A stretch of 64,000 nucleotides of DNA, taken from assembly GCF_019203185.1 (NCBI RefSeq), contig NZ_CP078093.1, positions 1,895,058 to 1,959,057 on the forward strand. The letters run 5' to 3'. This document shows positions 34,585 to 43,531 of this stretch, in pieces. The translations under genes were made by a program, and so were the position numbers. A model generated the notes under the pieces. That model was not told the origin of the DNA. It was given only the letters and a program-made list of their open reading frames with translations, and searched no databases. Positions within the stretch are counted from its first letter, which is position 1, and each line of letters begins with the position of its first letter. This DNA is from Crassaminicella indica (GTDB taxonomy: Bacteria > Bacillota > Clostridia > Peptostreptococcales > Thermotaleaceae).

Positions 34585-34619
34585 AAATAAACCTCCTTAA
34601 TAAATATATTTAGAGCATA

Positions 34620-35063
34620 TTAAGTTTTAGCATATAGTTCTGTTGGATTATAAAAGCAATGCTGACCTACTTTTACTTGGAAACGACCTGTTCCATTTCT
34701 GGGGAATGTATAAGGACAAGTAGGTTTAAATGGGTTGAAATACCATAGTGAATAGCCAACAGTAAATAATCTGTTTCCAGAAAGTGCCCAATCTGCTATA
34801 TTATAATGGACTTGTTCTGGTGGATTTGCCCAAATTGTTTGTGGATTTGCTTTTCCTCCAAGAACAGAACGAACACAATCGAATTGACCTTTTTGATAAA
34901 TGATTTTTCGGATATCACCCTGCCCTATACGGTGATATTCTCCATAAGGGATTCTTTTTCGATTCATGATAACCGTGGCTACAGCTTTCATTCCATTATC
35001 TCCTTCACCACCTGCTTCACACTTAATAATTCTTGCAAGGAGTTCTCTATCTGAATAAGCCAT
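34620..35063 (-). CDS. cwlJ: Spore cortex-lytic cell wall hydrolase CwlJ
   Basis: The product is 147 residues, a single SleB/CwlJ hydrolase_2 domain without signal peptide, as for CwlJ. The catalytic Glu region (RIIKCEAGGEGDNGMKAVA, Glu about residue 16) and the family pattern VATVIMNRKR are visible; GQFDCVRSVLGGK and the Pro-rich C-terminal part also fit. It acts in the spore coat on cortex peptidoglycan during germination. First gene of a cwlJ-gerQ pair. Confidence 0.92.
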   Translation of the reverse strand: MAYSDRELLARIIKCEAGGEGDNGMKAVATVIMNRKRIPYGEYHRIGQGDIRKIIYQKGQFDCVRSVLGGKANPQTIWANPPEQVHYNIADWALSGNRLFTVGYSLWYFNPFKPTCPYTFPRNGTGRFQVKVGQHCFYNPTELYAKT

Positions 35064-35259
35064 GTTTATTCACCTCATTTTTGTTGCTGATAATATTAAT
35101 TTATGCATGAATTAAAAAAATGCTACTAAATATTTTAAAGGAATAGTTATAAAATGATTGAAAAACTATTTATAAGAGTTATCAAAGGCATTCGCTTATC
35201 TATATTTTGAAAAATAGGGTATAATATATAAAATCAATAAAATAAAGGAGAAACAGATT

Positions 35260-36447
35260 ATGGATAAACAATTTAAGGATTATAATTTTAAGGATTTTAT
35301 TTTAGAGAAGCTTGAAGAAAATCATATTATCACACCTACAAAAATACAATCTGAAACTTTTTTGTTAACATTAAAGGGAAAGGATGTTATAGGAAAAGCC
35401 AAAACAGGAACAGGAAAAACACTTGCTTATTTGCTGCCTATGATAGAAAAAATTGATCCCTCCAAAAGAGAACTTCAAATGTTAGTGTTAGCACCTAGTA
35501 GAGAGTTGAGCCTTCAGATTAAAAGAGAAGCAGAGCTTATTACTAAAGGGACAAATATTCTTGTAGAAGCTGTTGTAGAAGGCATAAAATTAGAAAAACA
35601 ATTAGAAAAATTAAAGAAAAAACCTCAATTGATTGTTGCAACGCCAGGGAAATTAGTACAGATCATAGGGCTAAAAAAGATCAAAATGCATAATGTAAAG
35701 ATTATTGCATTAGATGAAGTAGATCAAATTTTAGAACAAGGATTACGGGATAAAATTTTTGCAGTTGTGAATAAAACATTAAAGGATCGACAGCTCTTGA
35801 GTTTTTCGGCAACTATTTCAAAAGAAGCAAAAGAAATATTAAATAAATTAATGAAAGAACCTGTGTTTGTAAATTTAGATCATGTAGAACCAATCCCTTC
35901 AAAAATAGAGCATCAATATATTATAACTAAAAAATTAAAGAAAACAGAAACTTTAGTAGAAATTTTAAAGAATGTCAAGCCTAAAAAAAGTTTGATATTT
36001 ATTAATAATAATCAAAATGTAGATCGTTTTGTAAAAGAATTGAAAAGTGAAGGATTTTCTGTAGGTGGTATACAAACAAGAACAAAAAATCAAGAAAGGC
36101 AACATTTATTAACTTCTTTTAATAAAGGGAAGTTAAAAATTCTTGTTACGACAGATCTTTTTACAAGAGGTATGAATTTTCAAGAAGTAAGTCATATTTT
36201 TAATATGGATTTACCACTTAATCAAACAGATTATTTACATCGTGCAGGTCGTACGGGAAGAATGGATAGGGAAGGCGTTGTAATTAATATTATAAGAGAT
36301 AGAGAAAAATTTATTTTATATAAGATGATGAAATCTCTTAATATAAAGGTTATACCAATAGTTATTAGAAATGGGAAACTGATTCCTGTGCAAGAGATTA
36401 TTAATAGAAAAAAAGTTACAAATAAGAATTATGATTACAAAAGATAA
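35260..36447 (+). CDS. DEAD-box RNA helicase
   Basis: The product is 395 residues, started after AAAGGAGAAACAGATT. Helicase motifs in order: Q motif TPTKIQSETF, Walker A AKTGTGKT, PSRELS, ATPGKL, motif II with DEVD in place of DEAD (ALDEVDQIL), SAT (SFSATIS), and HRAGRTGR near residue 332. It is a compact two-RecA-domain enzyme without the C-terminal RNA-binding extension of DbpA/CshA. Role in RNA or ribosome handling is inferred from the family. The DEVD substitution is a common variant. Confidence 0.9.
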   Translation: MDKQFKDYNFKDFILEKLEENHIITPTKIQSETFLLTLKGKDVIGKAKTGTGKTLAYLLPMIEKIDPSKRELQMLVLAPSRELSLQIKREAELITKGTNILVEAVVEGIKLEKQLEKLKKKPQLIVATPGKLVQIIGLKKIKMHNVKIIALDEVDQILEQGLRDKIFAVVNKTLKDRQLLSFSATISKEAKEILNKLMKEPVFVNLDHVEPIPSKIEHQYIITKKLKKTETLVEILKNVKPKKSLIFINNNQNVDRFVKELKSEGFSVGGIQTRTKNQERQHLLTSFNKGKLKILVTTDLFTRGMNFQEVSHIFNMDLPLNQTDYLHRAGRTGRMDREGVVINIIRDREKFILYKMMKSLNIKVIPIVIRNGKLIPVQEIINRKKVTNKNYDYKR

Positions 36448-36526
36448 ATATGGGTATGGTATACTTATAATAGATAAAGGATAAATAAAAAATTTTAAGA
36501 GAGCATAAAAGAAAGGGATGATATTT

Positions 36527-36904
36527 ATGAATGGTCAAGAAATGCTAAATTATAAAAATTGGGCTGTTGTAGGAGATGTATTGAATCCTTCAAAATTTGC
36601 TCATAAGATTAAAAATAGGCTAATAGATGCAGGCTATAATGTATTTTTAATAAATCCTAGAGACAAAAGTGGAGAAGTTTTTTTAAGTCTTAAGGATATA
36701 AAAGAGCAAATTGATGTTATTGACCTTTGTATTAATCCAAATACAGGAATGAAAATTATTGAGGAAGCACATGAATTAGGAATAAATAAAGTTTTAATAC
36801 AACCAGGAGCTGGAAGCGAAGAGATTAAATCATTTTGTAAAGAAAAAGGAATTACTTATCTTGAAAGCTGTGTATTGGTGGAATTATCAAAAAAAGGAAT
36901 ATAA
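36527..36904 (+). CDS. CoA-binding (YccU-like) protein
   Basis: The product is 125 residues from the ATG at 36527, with GAAAGGG at a good distance; the ATG at 36518 is too close to it. A single Rossmann CoA_binding domain is present (WAVVGDVLNPSKFAHKIKNR, then INPRDKSGEVFLSLKDI, GAGSEEIKSFCKEKGI). Members bind CoA, and their substrate is unknown. It ends in a clear terminator. Confidence 0.85.
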   Translation: MNGQEMLNYKNWAVVGDVLNPSKFAHKIKNRLIDAGYNVFLINPRDKSGEVFLSLKDIKEQIDVIDLCINPNTGMKIIEEAHELGINKVLIQPGAGSEEIKSFCKEKGITYLESCVLVELSKKGI

Positions 36905-36906
36905 AC

Positions 36907-36938
36907 AAAAAAGAGGAACAAATTTGTTCCTCTTTTCA
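36907..36938 (+). terminator. Terminator
   Basis: AAAAGAGGAACAAA pairs with TTTGTTCCTCTTTT with no spare loop bases, followed by CATAT. Confidence 0.75.
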
Positions 36939-37035
36939 TATAATAAAGGAAACATTTCAATAGATGCAATGTAATGGTGCATTTTATTTGATTATGATAA
37001 AATGATAGATATTAAGCTATTGAAAGGAGGATAAG

Positions 37036-37710
37036 ATGATTAGCTCTACTGAAATTATTTTTAGATTAGTGTTGGCAAGTATTTTAGGAGGACTAATAGG
37101 ATTAGAAAGAGAATCTAATAATAGACCAGCAGGGTTTCGAACTCATATTTTGGTTACTGCAGGAGCAGCACTTATAATGCTTATATCTATGTATGGCTTT
37201 AATGGTTTTGGTGTAAATGGTTCTGGAGGAGAACCAGCAAGACTGGCAGCACAGGTAGTAAGTGGTATTGGTTTTTTAGGAGCAGGAACGATTCTAAGGC
37301 AAGGAAATTGTATTCATGGATTAACTACTGCTGCAAGTCTTTGGGTTTGTGGTTGTATAGGATTAGCGATAGGAAATGGATACTACTTAGGAGGATTAGT
37401 TACAGCAGGAATTGTCTTATTTTCTTTGATAAGTTTAGGATTATTTGAAAAAACTGTATTTAAAGATAAGTATAAAACTTTACATGTGATATGCTGTGAA
37501 AGACCAGGACTAATTGGAGAGATTGGAACTTTATTAGGGCAGTATGATATCACTATAAAATATATAAAAATGTCTCCTTTTGAAGAATATAAAGATAACA
37601 ACCTTCATATTGATATTACGGTTAAGGTGCCGATTCATTTTTCACCAGAAATATTATTTACAAGCATCGGGAAAATAGAAGGGATCAAAAGTGTAAATTG
37701 GGAAGGATAA
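37036..37710 (+). CDS. MgtC/SapB family membrane protein
   Basis: The product is 224 residues, started after TTGAAAGGAGGATAAG. The N-terminal half has 4-5 transmembrane helices with the MgtC core (GGLIGLERESNNRPAGFRTH, GFLGAGTILRQGNCIHGLTT, AASLWVCGCIGLAIG). The C-terminal half is a small ACT-like cytosolic domain (HVICCERPGLIGEIGTLL). MgtC proteins affect magnesium homeostasis and F-type ATPase regulation in other bacteria; the role here is inferred. Confidence 0.92.
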   Translation: MISSTEIIFRLVLASILGGLIGLERESNNRPAGFRTHILVTAGAALIMLISMYGFNGFGVNGSGGEPARLAAQVVSGIGFLGAGTILRQGNCIHGLTTAASLWVCGCIGLAIGNGYYLGGLVTAGIVLFSLISLGLFEKTVFKDKYKTLHVICCERPGLIGEIGTLLGQYDITIKYIKMSPFEEYKDNNLHIDITVKVPIHFSPEILFTSIGKIEGIKSVNWEG

Positions 37711-37770
37711 TAGACTATATAAAAAGATTATGTTATGATAAGAAAGAAAATAAAAAAAAGGAGAAATAAA

Positions 37771-38529
37771 ATGAGCAAAGAAATTTTAGCAACAGTTAGT
37801 GGTACTGAAATTACGAAGGAAGATTTAGACTTAGTATTAAAGCATGCACCAAAAGAGCAACAAATGCAGTTAAATACTTTAGCAGGTAAAAAATATTTGT
37901 TAAATGAGATGATTACCCAGCAAATGCTTTATTTAGATGCTAAGGAAAAGGGTTTAGATAAGGAAGAAGAATATTTAAAAGAACTTAAATCTGTAGAAGA
38001 AAATTTACTAAAGCAATATGCTGTTAAAAAATTATTAGAAGATGTAAAGGTTGATGAAGCTGAAATCAAGGAATATTATGAAAAAAATCCAGAGCAATTT
38101 ACAACAGGTGATTCTGTTAGAGCAAAGCATATATTAGTGAAAGATGAAGAAAAGGCAAAAGAGATATTAAAAGAAATACAAGATGGAAAGAATTTTGAGG
38201 AAGCAGCAGCAGAATATTCAGAATGTCCATCTAAAGAAAAGGGTGGAGATTTAGGATATTTTCAAAAGGGACAAATGGTGCCAGAGTTTGAAAAGGTTGC
38301 TTTTGAACTAGAAGTAGGAGCAATGGGTGAGCTTGTAAAAACTCAATTTGGTTATCATATTATTAAAGTTGAAGATAAAAAAGCTGCTAGTACAATGCCT
38401 TTTGATCAAGTAAAAGGGCAACTTGAGCAATATATATTAAGAAATAAACAAAATGAAAAATTTAAAAGTTATACAGATCAATTAAGAGGGAAGTATGAAA
38501 TTACATCAAATGAAGAATTGCTCAAATAG
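37771..38529 (+). CDS. Parvulin-type peptidyl-prolyl isomerase
   Basis: The product is 252 residues from the ATG at 37771 (AAAAAAAGGAGAAATAAA). An N-terminal SurA-like helical region (about 1-110, GTEITKEDLDLVLKHAPKEQ) is followed by a PpiC rotamase domain (about 118-210: VRAKHILVKDEEKAKEILKE, GGDLGYFQKGQMVPEFEKVA, TQFGYHIIKVED). Unlike PrsA it has no signal peptide or lipobox, so it is likely cytosolic. A terminator follows at 38529. Confidence 0.92.
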   Translation: MSKEILATVSGTEITKEDLDLVLKHAPKEQQMQLNTLAGKKYLLNEMITQQMLYLDAKEKGLDKEEEYLKELKSVEENLLKQYAVKKLLEDVKVDEAEIKEYYEKNPEQFTTGDSVRAKHILVKDEEKAKEILKEIQDGKNFEEAAAEYSECPSKEKGGDLGYFQKGQMVPEFEKVAFELEVGAMGELVKTQFGYHIIKVEDKKAASTMPFDQVKGQLEQYILRNKQNEKFKSYTDQLRGKYEITSNEELLK

Positions 38530-38556
38530 GTCAGAAATTATGTTCTGATCTTTTTT
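38529..38556 (+). terminator. Terminator of the parvulin gene
   Basis: GGTCAGAA pairs with TTCTGATC, followed by TTTTTT. Confidence 0.8.
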
Positions 38557-38686
38557 CGTGATAAAAGTATAATACTAGATGAAAAAGTTTAGAAAATGAA
38601 GCATTTGTCAAAAATAAAGAATGTTATAGACTAGAGGATTACTTCAATATATAATTATTATACAAGTATATGAGAGGAGATTAGAT

Positions 38687-38932
38687 ATGCAAGAAAAAAA
38701 GATTGTAACATTTATTGATGAAGAAGGAAAAAAAATAGATTTTGAAGTTGTTGATACCTTAAATATTGAAGAAGACAAATATGCACTATTAGCTCCTGTT
38801 GGAGAAGAAGAAGATGCTTATGTGTACAAAGTTATTGAGGTAGATGGAAAAGAGGAGTACATAGCAATCGAGGATGATGATGAATTTGCTCGTGTAACTG
38901 AAGAGTATGAATCTTACTTTGATGAAGAATAG
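38687..38932 (+). CDS. DUF1292 family protein (81 aa)
   Basis: The product is small and very acidic, beta-rich (KIVTFIDEEGKKIDFEVVDT, then YALLAPVGEEEDAYVYKVIE), ending in an Asp/Glu-rich tail. It matches DUF1292 proteins (YrzB type) common in Firmicutes. AGAGGAGATTAGAT precedes the ATG. The function is unknown. Confidence 0.88.
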   Translation: MQEKKIVTFIDEEGKKIDFEVVDTLNIEEDKYALLAPVGEEEDAYVYKVIEVDGKEEYIAIEDDDEFARVTEEYESYFDEE

Positions 38933-38940
38933 ACCTTAGT

Positions 38941-38965
38941 GAAAACCTTACGCTAAGGTTTTCCT
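38941..38965 (+). terminator. Terminator after the DUF1292 gene
   Basis: GAAAACCTTA pairs with TAAGGTTTTC around CGC. Confidence 0.75.
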
Positions 38966-38993
38966 ATACTTATAAAAGAAGGAGTTTATTTAT

Positions 38994-40040
38994 ATGGAGC
39001 GTAAAATAGATTTAAAAAGCTGTACGATGAAGCAACTTGAAATTTTTATAGAATCTATTGGAGAAAAGAAATTTAGAGCAAAACAAATTTTTGGATGGAT
39101 CCACAAGGGAATAAATGATATCGATAAAATGAGTAATCTTTCAAAAAATTTAAGGGAAAAGTTAAAAGATAAAGCAAATATAGGAAAGATCAAAATAGAG
39201 GATGTGTTGATTTCTAAAATTGATGGTACTAGAAAATATTTGTTTCTTCTAGAAGATGGAAATATTATAGAAAGTGTATTGATGAAATATAAGCATGGAA
39301 ATTCTGTTTGTGTGTCTTCACAGGTAGGCTGTAGGATGGGATGTACATTTTGTGCTTCTACTATTGATGGAGTTATAAGAAATTTAAGTGCAGGAGAGAT
39401 ATTAGATCAAGTATTATCCATACAAAAGGATATTGGGGAAAGAGTATCAAATGTTGTAATAATGGGAAGTGGAGAACCCTTTGATAACTATGAAGAAATA
39501 CTAAAGTTTTTTGATATTATAAACCATCCAGAGGGTTTGAATATAAGTCTTAGAAATATAACAGTATCTACTTGTGGGCTAGTGCCTCAAATATTAGATT
39601 TAGCAGAAAGAAGACTACAAGTTACTCTAGCAATTTCTTTGCATGCTTCAAATGATTCATTAAGAAGTAAGATGATGCCTATAAATCGCAAATATCCTTT
39701 AGATGAATTGTTGAAAGCATGTAAGATATATACAGATAAGACAAATAAAAGAATTACCTTTGAATATGCACTTATTAAAGATGTGAATGATACTACAGAG
39801 CATGCTAATGAGTTAGCGAGAAAAATAAAAAATATATTATGTCATGTAAATTTGATTCCTCTTAATAAAATAGATGAAAGAGAATATGATACTGCAAAAA
39901 TAGACAGAATAAAAAAATTCCAAAAAATATTAAAGACTAATGGCATTGAAGCAACTATAAGAAGGGAATTAGGTAGTGATATCAATGCTGCTTGTGGTCA
40001 ATTGAGAAGGAAATATGATAAAAAAAGAAGAAGTAGATAG
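38994..40040 (+). CDS. rlmN: Dual-specificity 23S rRNA/tRNA A-C2 methyltransferase RlmN
   Basis: The product is 348 residues, started after AGAAGGAGTTTATTT. A radical SAM enzyme that methylates C2 of A2503 in 23S rRNA and A37 in tRNAs. The iron-sulfur cluster triad is CRMGCTFC (about 115-122), and GSGEPFDNYEEILKFF and the late Cys in NAACGQLRRK (methyl-carrying Cys, about residue 335) are present. Full length for the family. Confidence 0.95.
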   Translation: MERKIDLKSCTMKQLEIFIESIGEKKFRAKQIFGWIHKGINDIDKMSNLSKNLREKLKDKANIGKIKIEDVLISKIDGTRKYLFLLEDGNIIESVLMKYKHGNSVCVSSQVGCRMGCTFCASTIDGVIRNLSAGEILDQVLSIQKDIGERVSNVVIMGSGEPFDNYEEILKFFDIINHPEGLNISLRNITVSTCGLVPQILDLAERRLQVTLAISLHASNDSLRSKMMPINRKYPLDELLKACKIYTDKTNKRITFEYALIKDVNDTTEHANELARKIKNILCHVNLIPLNKIDEREYDTAKIDRIKKFQKILKTNGIEATIRRELGSDINAACGQLRRKYDKKRRSR

Positions 40041-40052
40041 AAAAATTTATAG

Positions 40053-40088
40053 AATCTCTACAGCTGTAAATACTGTAGAGATTTTTTA
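40053..40088. terminator. Bidirectional terminator
   Basis: AATCTCTACAG pairs with CTGTAGAGATT, followed by T-run; shared by rlmN and the converging small gene. Confidence 0.75.
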
Positions 40089-40328
40089 TAGAAGGAATTT
40101 ATTTCCTAAATATTTTTTAATATCTTTAGGGTCGCTAAGAGGAGTAATAATAATTTCACGTTCACTTTCTTGAAAATATATTAAAATTTCAGTATTTCCT
40201 TCAAGAAAAGCTTTTGCTACTGTTTCTTCTTTAACTTCTCTTACTTTATTTTTATGATGCTTCTTTTTTTCAAATTCTTTTGTAAAGTAATATCCTGTCA
40301 TTCTGATTACTTTTGTATACCTTTTCAT
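40086..40328 (-). CDS. Hypothetical basic protein (80 aa)
   Basis: TAGGAGGTAGAAA precedes the ATG. The product is Lys-rich in its first half (TKEFEKKKHHKNKVREVKEE) with a beta/alpha second half (EILIYFQESEREIIITPLSD). No signal, membrane segment or motif is seen. Strong ribosome site and clean context support a real gene. Family not recognised. Confidence 0.65.
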   Translation of the reverse strand: MKRYTKVIRMTGYYFTKEFEKKKHHKNKVREVKEETVAKAFLEGNTEILIYFQESEREIIITPLSDPKDIKKYLGNKFLL

Positions 40329-40454
40329 TTTCTACCTCCTAAAATCATATATCGTATTTAGTATAACATAATTTTGATAATGTATGAAAAGTGAAGGCAC
40401 ATATTTATGAAAAAAAGAATATTATAGTAATAGTAGATGATAGGGGGGATAGGA

Positions 40455-41726
40455 TTGAGAGTTTTAAAGAGAGGGGTTCAGGGAACAGATGTAATGGAGA
40501 TTCAAGCACTCCTTAAAAAAATAGGATATGACCCAGGTCCTATTGATGGAATATTTGGAGAAAAGACAGAAATGGCTGTGAAAAAATTTCAACAGGATAA
40601 TGGACTCATACCTGATGGAATTATTGGATCTAATACCATGAAAGTGTTACAACCACTTTTATTAGGATATGATATTTATACAATAAAAGCAGGAGATACC
40701 ATGTATAAAATAGCAAGGAAATATTATACGAAGGTTATAAATATTATAGCAGCGAATCCTAATGTAAATCCATATTATTTACAGATAGGACAAAAAATTA
40801 TTGTACCATATGGTATAGATATTGTAGATACAAATATTGACTATACATATGATATTATGAAAAGAGATATTGAAGGGCTGAAGGTAAGATATCCATTTTT
40901 AGAGGTAGGTATTGCAGGGAAAAGTGTTTTGGGAAGAAATTTATATTATATAAAATTAGGAAATGGACCTAATCAGGTTTTTTACAATGGTGCACATCAT
41001 TCATTAGAATGGATTACATCTTTACTACTTATGAAGTTTATTGAAAATTTTTCAAAGGCATATATAAGAGAAGAAGTTATAAGAGGATATAATACGAAGG
41101 ATATATGGGAAAAAAGCTCTATATATATTATTCCTATGGTAAATCCAGATGGTATAGATTTAGTACTTAATGGACTACAAAGAAATAATCCATATTATTA
41201 TCAATTAATAAAATGGAATAAAGGAAATATAGATTTTTCAAAGAACTGGCAAGCTAATAATAGAGGTGTAGATTTGAATCATAATTATGATGCATTATGG
41301 GAAAAGTCAAAGGAAGCAGAGAAAGAATATGGTATTTATGGTCCAGGTCCTACAAGGTACTCTGGCCCATATCCAGAGTCTGAACCTGAATCAAAGACGG
41401 TTGCAGATTTTACTAGAAATCATAATTTTAGATTGGTGCTTGCATATCATAGTCAGGGAGAGGTAATATACTGGGATTTTGAAAATCTCGCTCCCATTGA
41501 AGCAAAAAAAATAGGAGAATTTTTTGCTAAGGTAAGTGGATATACATTAGCTGAGACTTATGGTATTGCATCTTATGCAGGATATAAGGACTGGTTTATA
41601 GATAAATATAGAAGACCTGGGTATACTATTGAAGTAGGAAAAGGGGAAAATCCTCTTCCAATTGAACAGTTTGATAAAATATATCATGATAATGAAGAAA
41701 TTCTATTATTAGCACCACTTGTATAA
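40455..41726 (+). CDS. Peptidoglycan-binding/LysM/M14 carboxypeptidase (gamma-D-glutamyl endopeptidase-like)
   Basis: The product is 423 residues from the TTG at 40455, seven bases after GGGGGG; the ATG at 40437 precedes that site. Order: PG_binding_1 (residues about 5-70, LKRGVQGTDVMEIQALLKKI), LysM (about 75-120, YDIYTIKAGDTMYKIARKYY), M14 zinc peptidase (about 135-423). Zinc ligands: HxxE in HHSLEW and His in LAYHSQGE; catalytic Glu in YTIEVGKGEN. Similar to endopeptidase I of spore formers, which trims cortex or wall stem peptides. No signal peptide is seen, consistent with spore or mother-cell use. Confidence 0.92.
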   Translation: MRVLKRGVQGTDVMEIQALLKKIGYDPGPIDGIFGEKTEMAVKKFQQDNGLIPDGIIGSNTMKVLQPLLLGYDIYTIKAGDTMYKIARKYYTKVINIIAANPNVNPYYLQIGQKIIVPYGIDIVDTNIDYTYDIMKRDIEGLKVRYPFLEVGIAGKSVLGRNLYYIKLGNGPNQVFYNGAHHSLEWITSLLLMKFIENFSKAYIREEVIRGYNTKDIWEKSSIYIIPMVNPDGIDLVLNGLQRNNPYYYQLIKWNKGNIDFSKNWQANNRGVDLNHNYDALWEKSKEAEKEYGIYGPGPTRYSGPYPESEPESKTVADFTRNHNFRLVLAYHSQGEVIYWDFENLAPIEAKKIGEFFAKVSGYTLAETYGIASYAGYKDWFIDKYRRPGYTIEVGKGENPLPIEQFDKIYHDNEEILLLAPLV

Positions 41727-41750
41727 AAGCGGCTTTTTGCCGCTTTTAAT
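41725..41750 (+). terminator. Terminator
   Basis: AAAAGCGGC pairs with GCCGCTTTT around TTTTT. Confidence 0.8.
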
Positions 41751-41909
41751 ATGAAAAAATTTTGTATATAGATATCACTCATTTATGCATATGGAGTGTC
41801 ACGTATACTAGCAGGACATAATAGTTTGTAGTATAATGTTATTGGAAAAGAGTTTTTGTAATATACAAAGTAAGTTAATACGAGTTCCATTTTTGAAAGG
41901 GGTTTTAAA

Positions 41910-42314
41910 GTGGAAAATATTCAAAATATCATGGTATGTGTAACACAGCAAAAAACTTGTGAAAGACTTATTAGAAGAGGTGCACAAATAAGAGACGAAT
42001 ATAATGGAGAGCTTTTTGTTATACATGTAGCAAAAGAAGGCTATCATTTTTTAGGGAAGTCAAAAGATGGAGATGCTTTAGAGTATTTATTTGAACAAGC
42101 AAAGGCTTATGGTGCAAACTTGACTGTGGTAAGATCTAATGATGTATTAGAAACATTAAAAAAATTAACTGAAAAAAATAATATAGATTTAATTGTAGTA
42201 GGAGAATCCTATGAGAAGGAAGAAAAAAATGTAGTAAGAAAATTAGAAAAGAAATTACCTAAAGGAGTAGAGATTGAAACGGTACCTGTAGAGCAAAAAG
42301 AAAAGGTATGCTAA
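41910..42314 (+). CDS. Universal stress protein domain protein (KdpD-like)
   Basis: The product is 134 residues, started after TTTGAAAGGGGTTTTAAAG. It resembles the Usp domain of KdpD (IMVCVTQQKTCERLIRRGAQ; LFVIHVAKEG; DLIVVGESYEKEEKNVVRKL). The ATP-binding GxxGSxxxx pattern of classical Usp is not evident. No kdp genes are adjacent. Likely a cytosolic stand-alone signalling or stress domain. Confidence 0.8.
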   Translation: MENIQNIMVCVTQQKTCERLIRRGAQIRDEYNGELFVIHVAKEGYHFLGKSKDGDALEYLFEQAKAYGANLTVVRSNDVLETLKKLTEKNNIDLIVVGESYEKEEKNVVRKLEKKLPKGVEIETVPVEQKEKVC

Positions 42315-42352
42315 GGTGCAAATAGAAAAAAGCATAGAAGGGAAATGAATCA

Positions 42353-43309
42353 GTGAAAAAAAATAGATACAGGATATATTCACAATATTTAAAAGAAAAA
42401 TATGGAGAAAAGGTATATAAAATTCCTATCAATCTTCCTGTAACTTGTCCAAATAGAGATGGCGTTATTGCTAAGGGTGGATGTATATTTTGTGGAGAAG
42501 AAGGTGCTGGTTTTGAAAACTTAGAGCATACTATATCAGTTACAGAGCAGCTCAATACTAATATAGCTTATATTCAAAAAAAATATAAAGCTAGAAAATT
42601 TATTGCATATTTTCAAAACTTCACAAATACCTATTTACCTTTAGAAAAATTCAAGGAATATATCCTTGCAGCTTGTAAAGAGAATATAGTAGAAATTGCA
42701 ATATCTACACGACCAGACTGTATAAATGATGTATATTTAGACTTTTTAAGAGAGGTCAAAGAAAAAAATAATATCAATATATCTATAGAATTAGGTCTTC
42801 AGAGCGTTAATTATCATACATTAAAGAAAATAAATAGAGGACATACTCTCGCAGAATTGATTGATGCGGTACTTCGTATTAAAAATTATGGTTTTGAAAG
42901 CTGCGTGCACATGATTTTAAATCTTCCGTGGGATAATAAAGAAGATGTGATAGAAGGAGCTAAAATCATATCAGCTCTTGGTGTAGAGCAAGTAAAGCTA
43001 CATTCTTTATATATTTTAAAGGATACGGTTATGGGAAGCATGTATGAAAATAAAGAATTTGAAATTATTTCATTAGAGGAATATATAAATAGTGTAATAA
43101 TATTTTTAGAGTATTTAAATCCTAATATTATTGTTCAAAGGTTGATTGGGAGAGCACCAAAGGAAAATACTATTTTTTGCAACTGGAATACTAGTTGGTG
43201 GAAAATAAAAGACGCTATTGATGAAAAAATGGAAAAATTAGATAGTTATCAAGGAAAAAAGTTTAATTATTTAAATGGAAAAGCTATAAAACAATTTATC
43301 AATACATAG
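42353..43309 (+). CDS. TIGR01212-type radical SAM protein (YhcC-like)
   Basis: The product is 318 residues beginning with a GTG at 42353, preceded by GAAGGGAAATGAATCA. The cluster ligands are in CPNRDGVIAKGGCIFCGEEG (first Cys separated, then CxxC). YhcC/TIGR01212 enzymes are radical SAM proteins of unclear substrate. Conserved FQNFTNTYLP and LGLQSVNYHTLKKINRGHTL are present. Terminator follows at 43304. Confidence 0.88.
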   Translation: MKKNRYRIYSQYLKEKYGEKVYKIPINLPVTCPNRDGVIAKGGCIFCGEEGAGFENLEHTISVTEQLNTNIAYIQKKYKARKFIAYFQNFTNTYLPLEKFKEYILAACKENIVEIAISTRPDCINDVYLDFLREVKEKNNINISIELGLQSVNYHTLKKINRGHTLAELIDAVLRIKNYGFESCVHMILNLPWDNKEDVIEGAKIISALGVEQVKLHSLYILKDTVMGSMYENKEFEIISLEEYINSVIIFLEYLNPNIIVQRLIGRAPKENTIFCNWNTSWWKIKDAIDEKMEKLDSYQGKKFNYLNGKAIKQFINT

Positions 43310-43342
43310 ACAAGATATTTATTTTGTCTATGTATTTTTTTG
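43304..43342 (+). terminator. Terminator
   Basis: ACATAGACAA pairs with TTGTCTATGT, followed by ATTTTTTTG. Confidence 0.75.
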
Positions 43343-43383
43343 TCTAATAAAATATTAATATTTTAAAAGAGATTTTTTTATTT

Positions 43384-43504
43384 TTGACATAAAAAACAAT
43401 TATAATATATACAATTGGCAATATTTATGTTAATATTATAATATAATATAACACAATAAATAAATAAAACATACAATTACACATATATCTATTGATATAT
43501 GTGT
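43384..43504 (+). promoter_or_regulatory. Putative gap promoter and downstream dyad
   Basis: TTGACA (43384-43389) and TATATA (43406-43411, spacing 16) may form the promoter. A dyad with arms ACACATATATC and GATATATGTGT (43479-43504) lies between it and the gene and may be an operator or leader hairpin. Confidence 0.4.
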
Positions 43505-43531
43505 ATATATTTGATGATAGGGGGATATAAT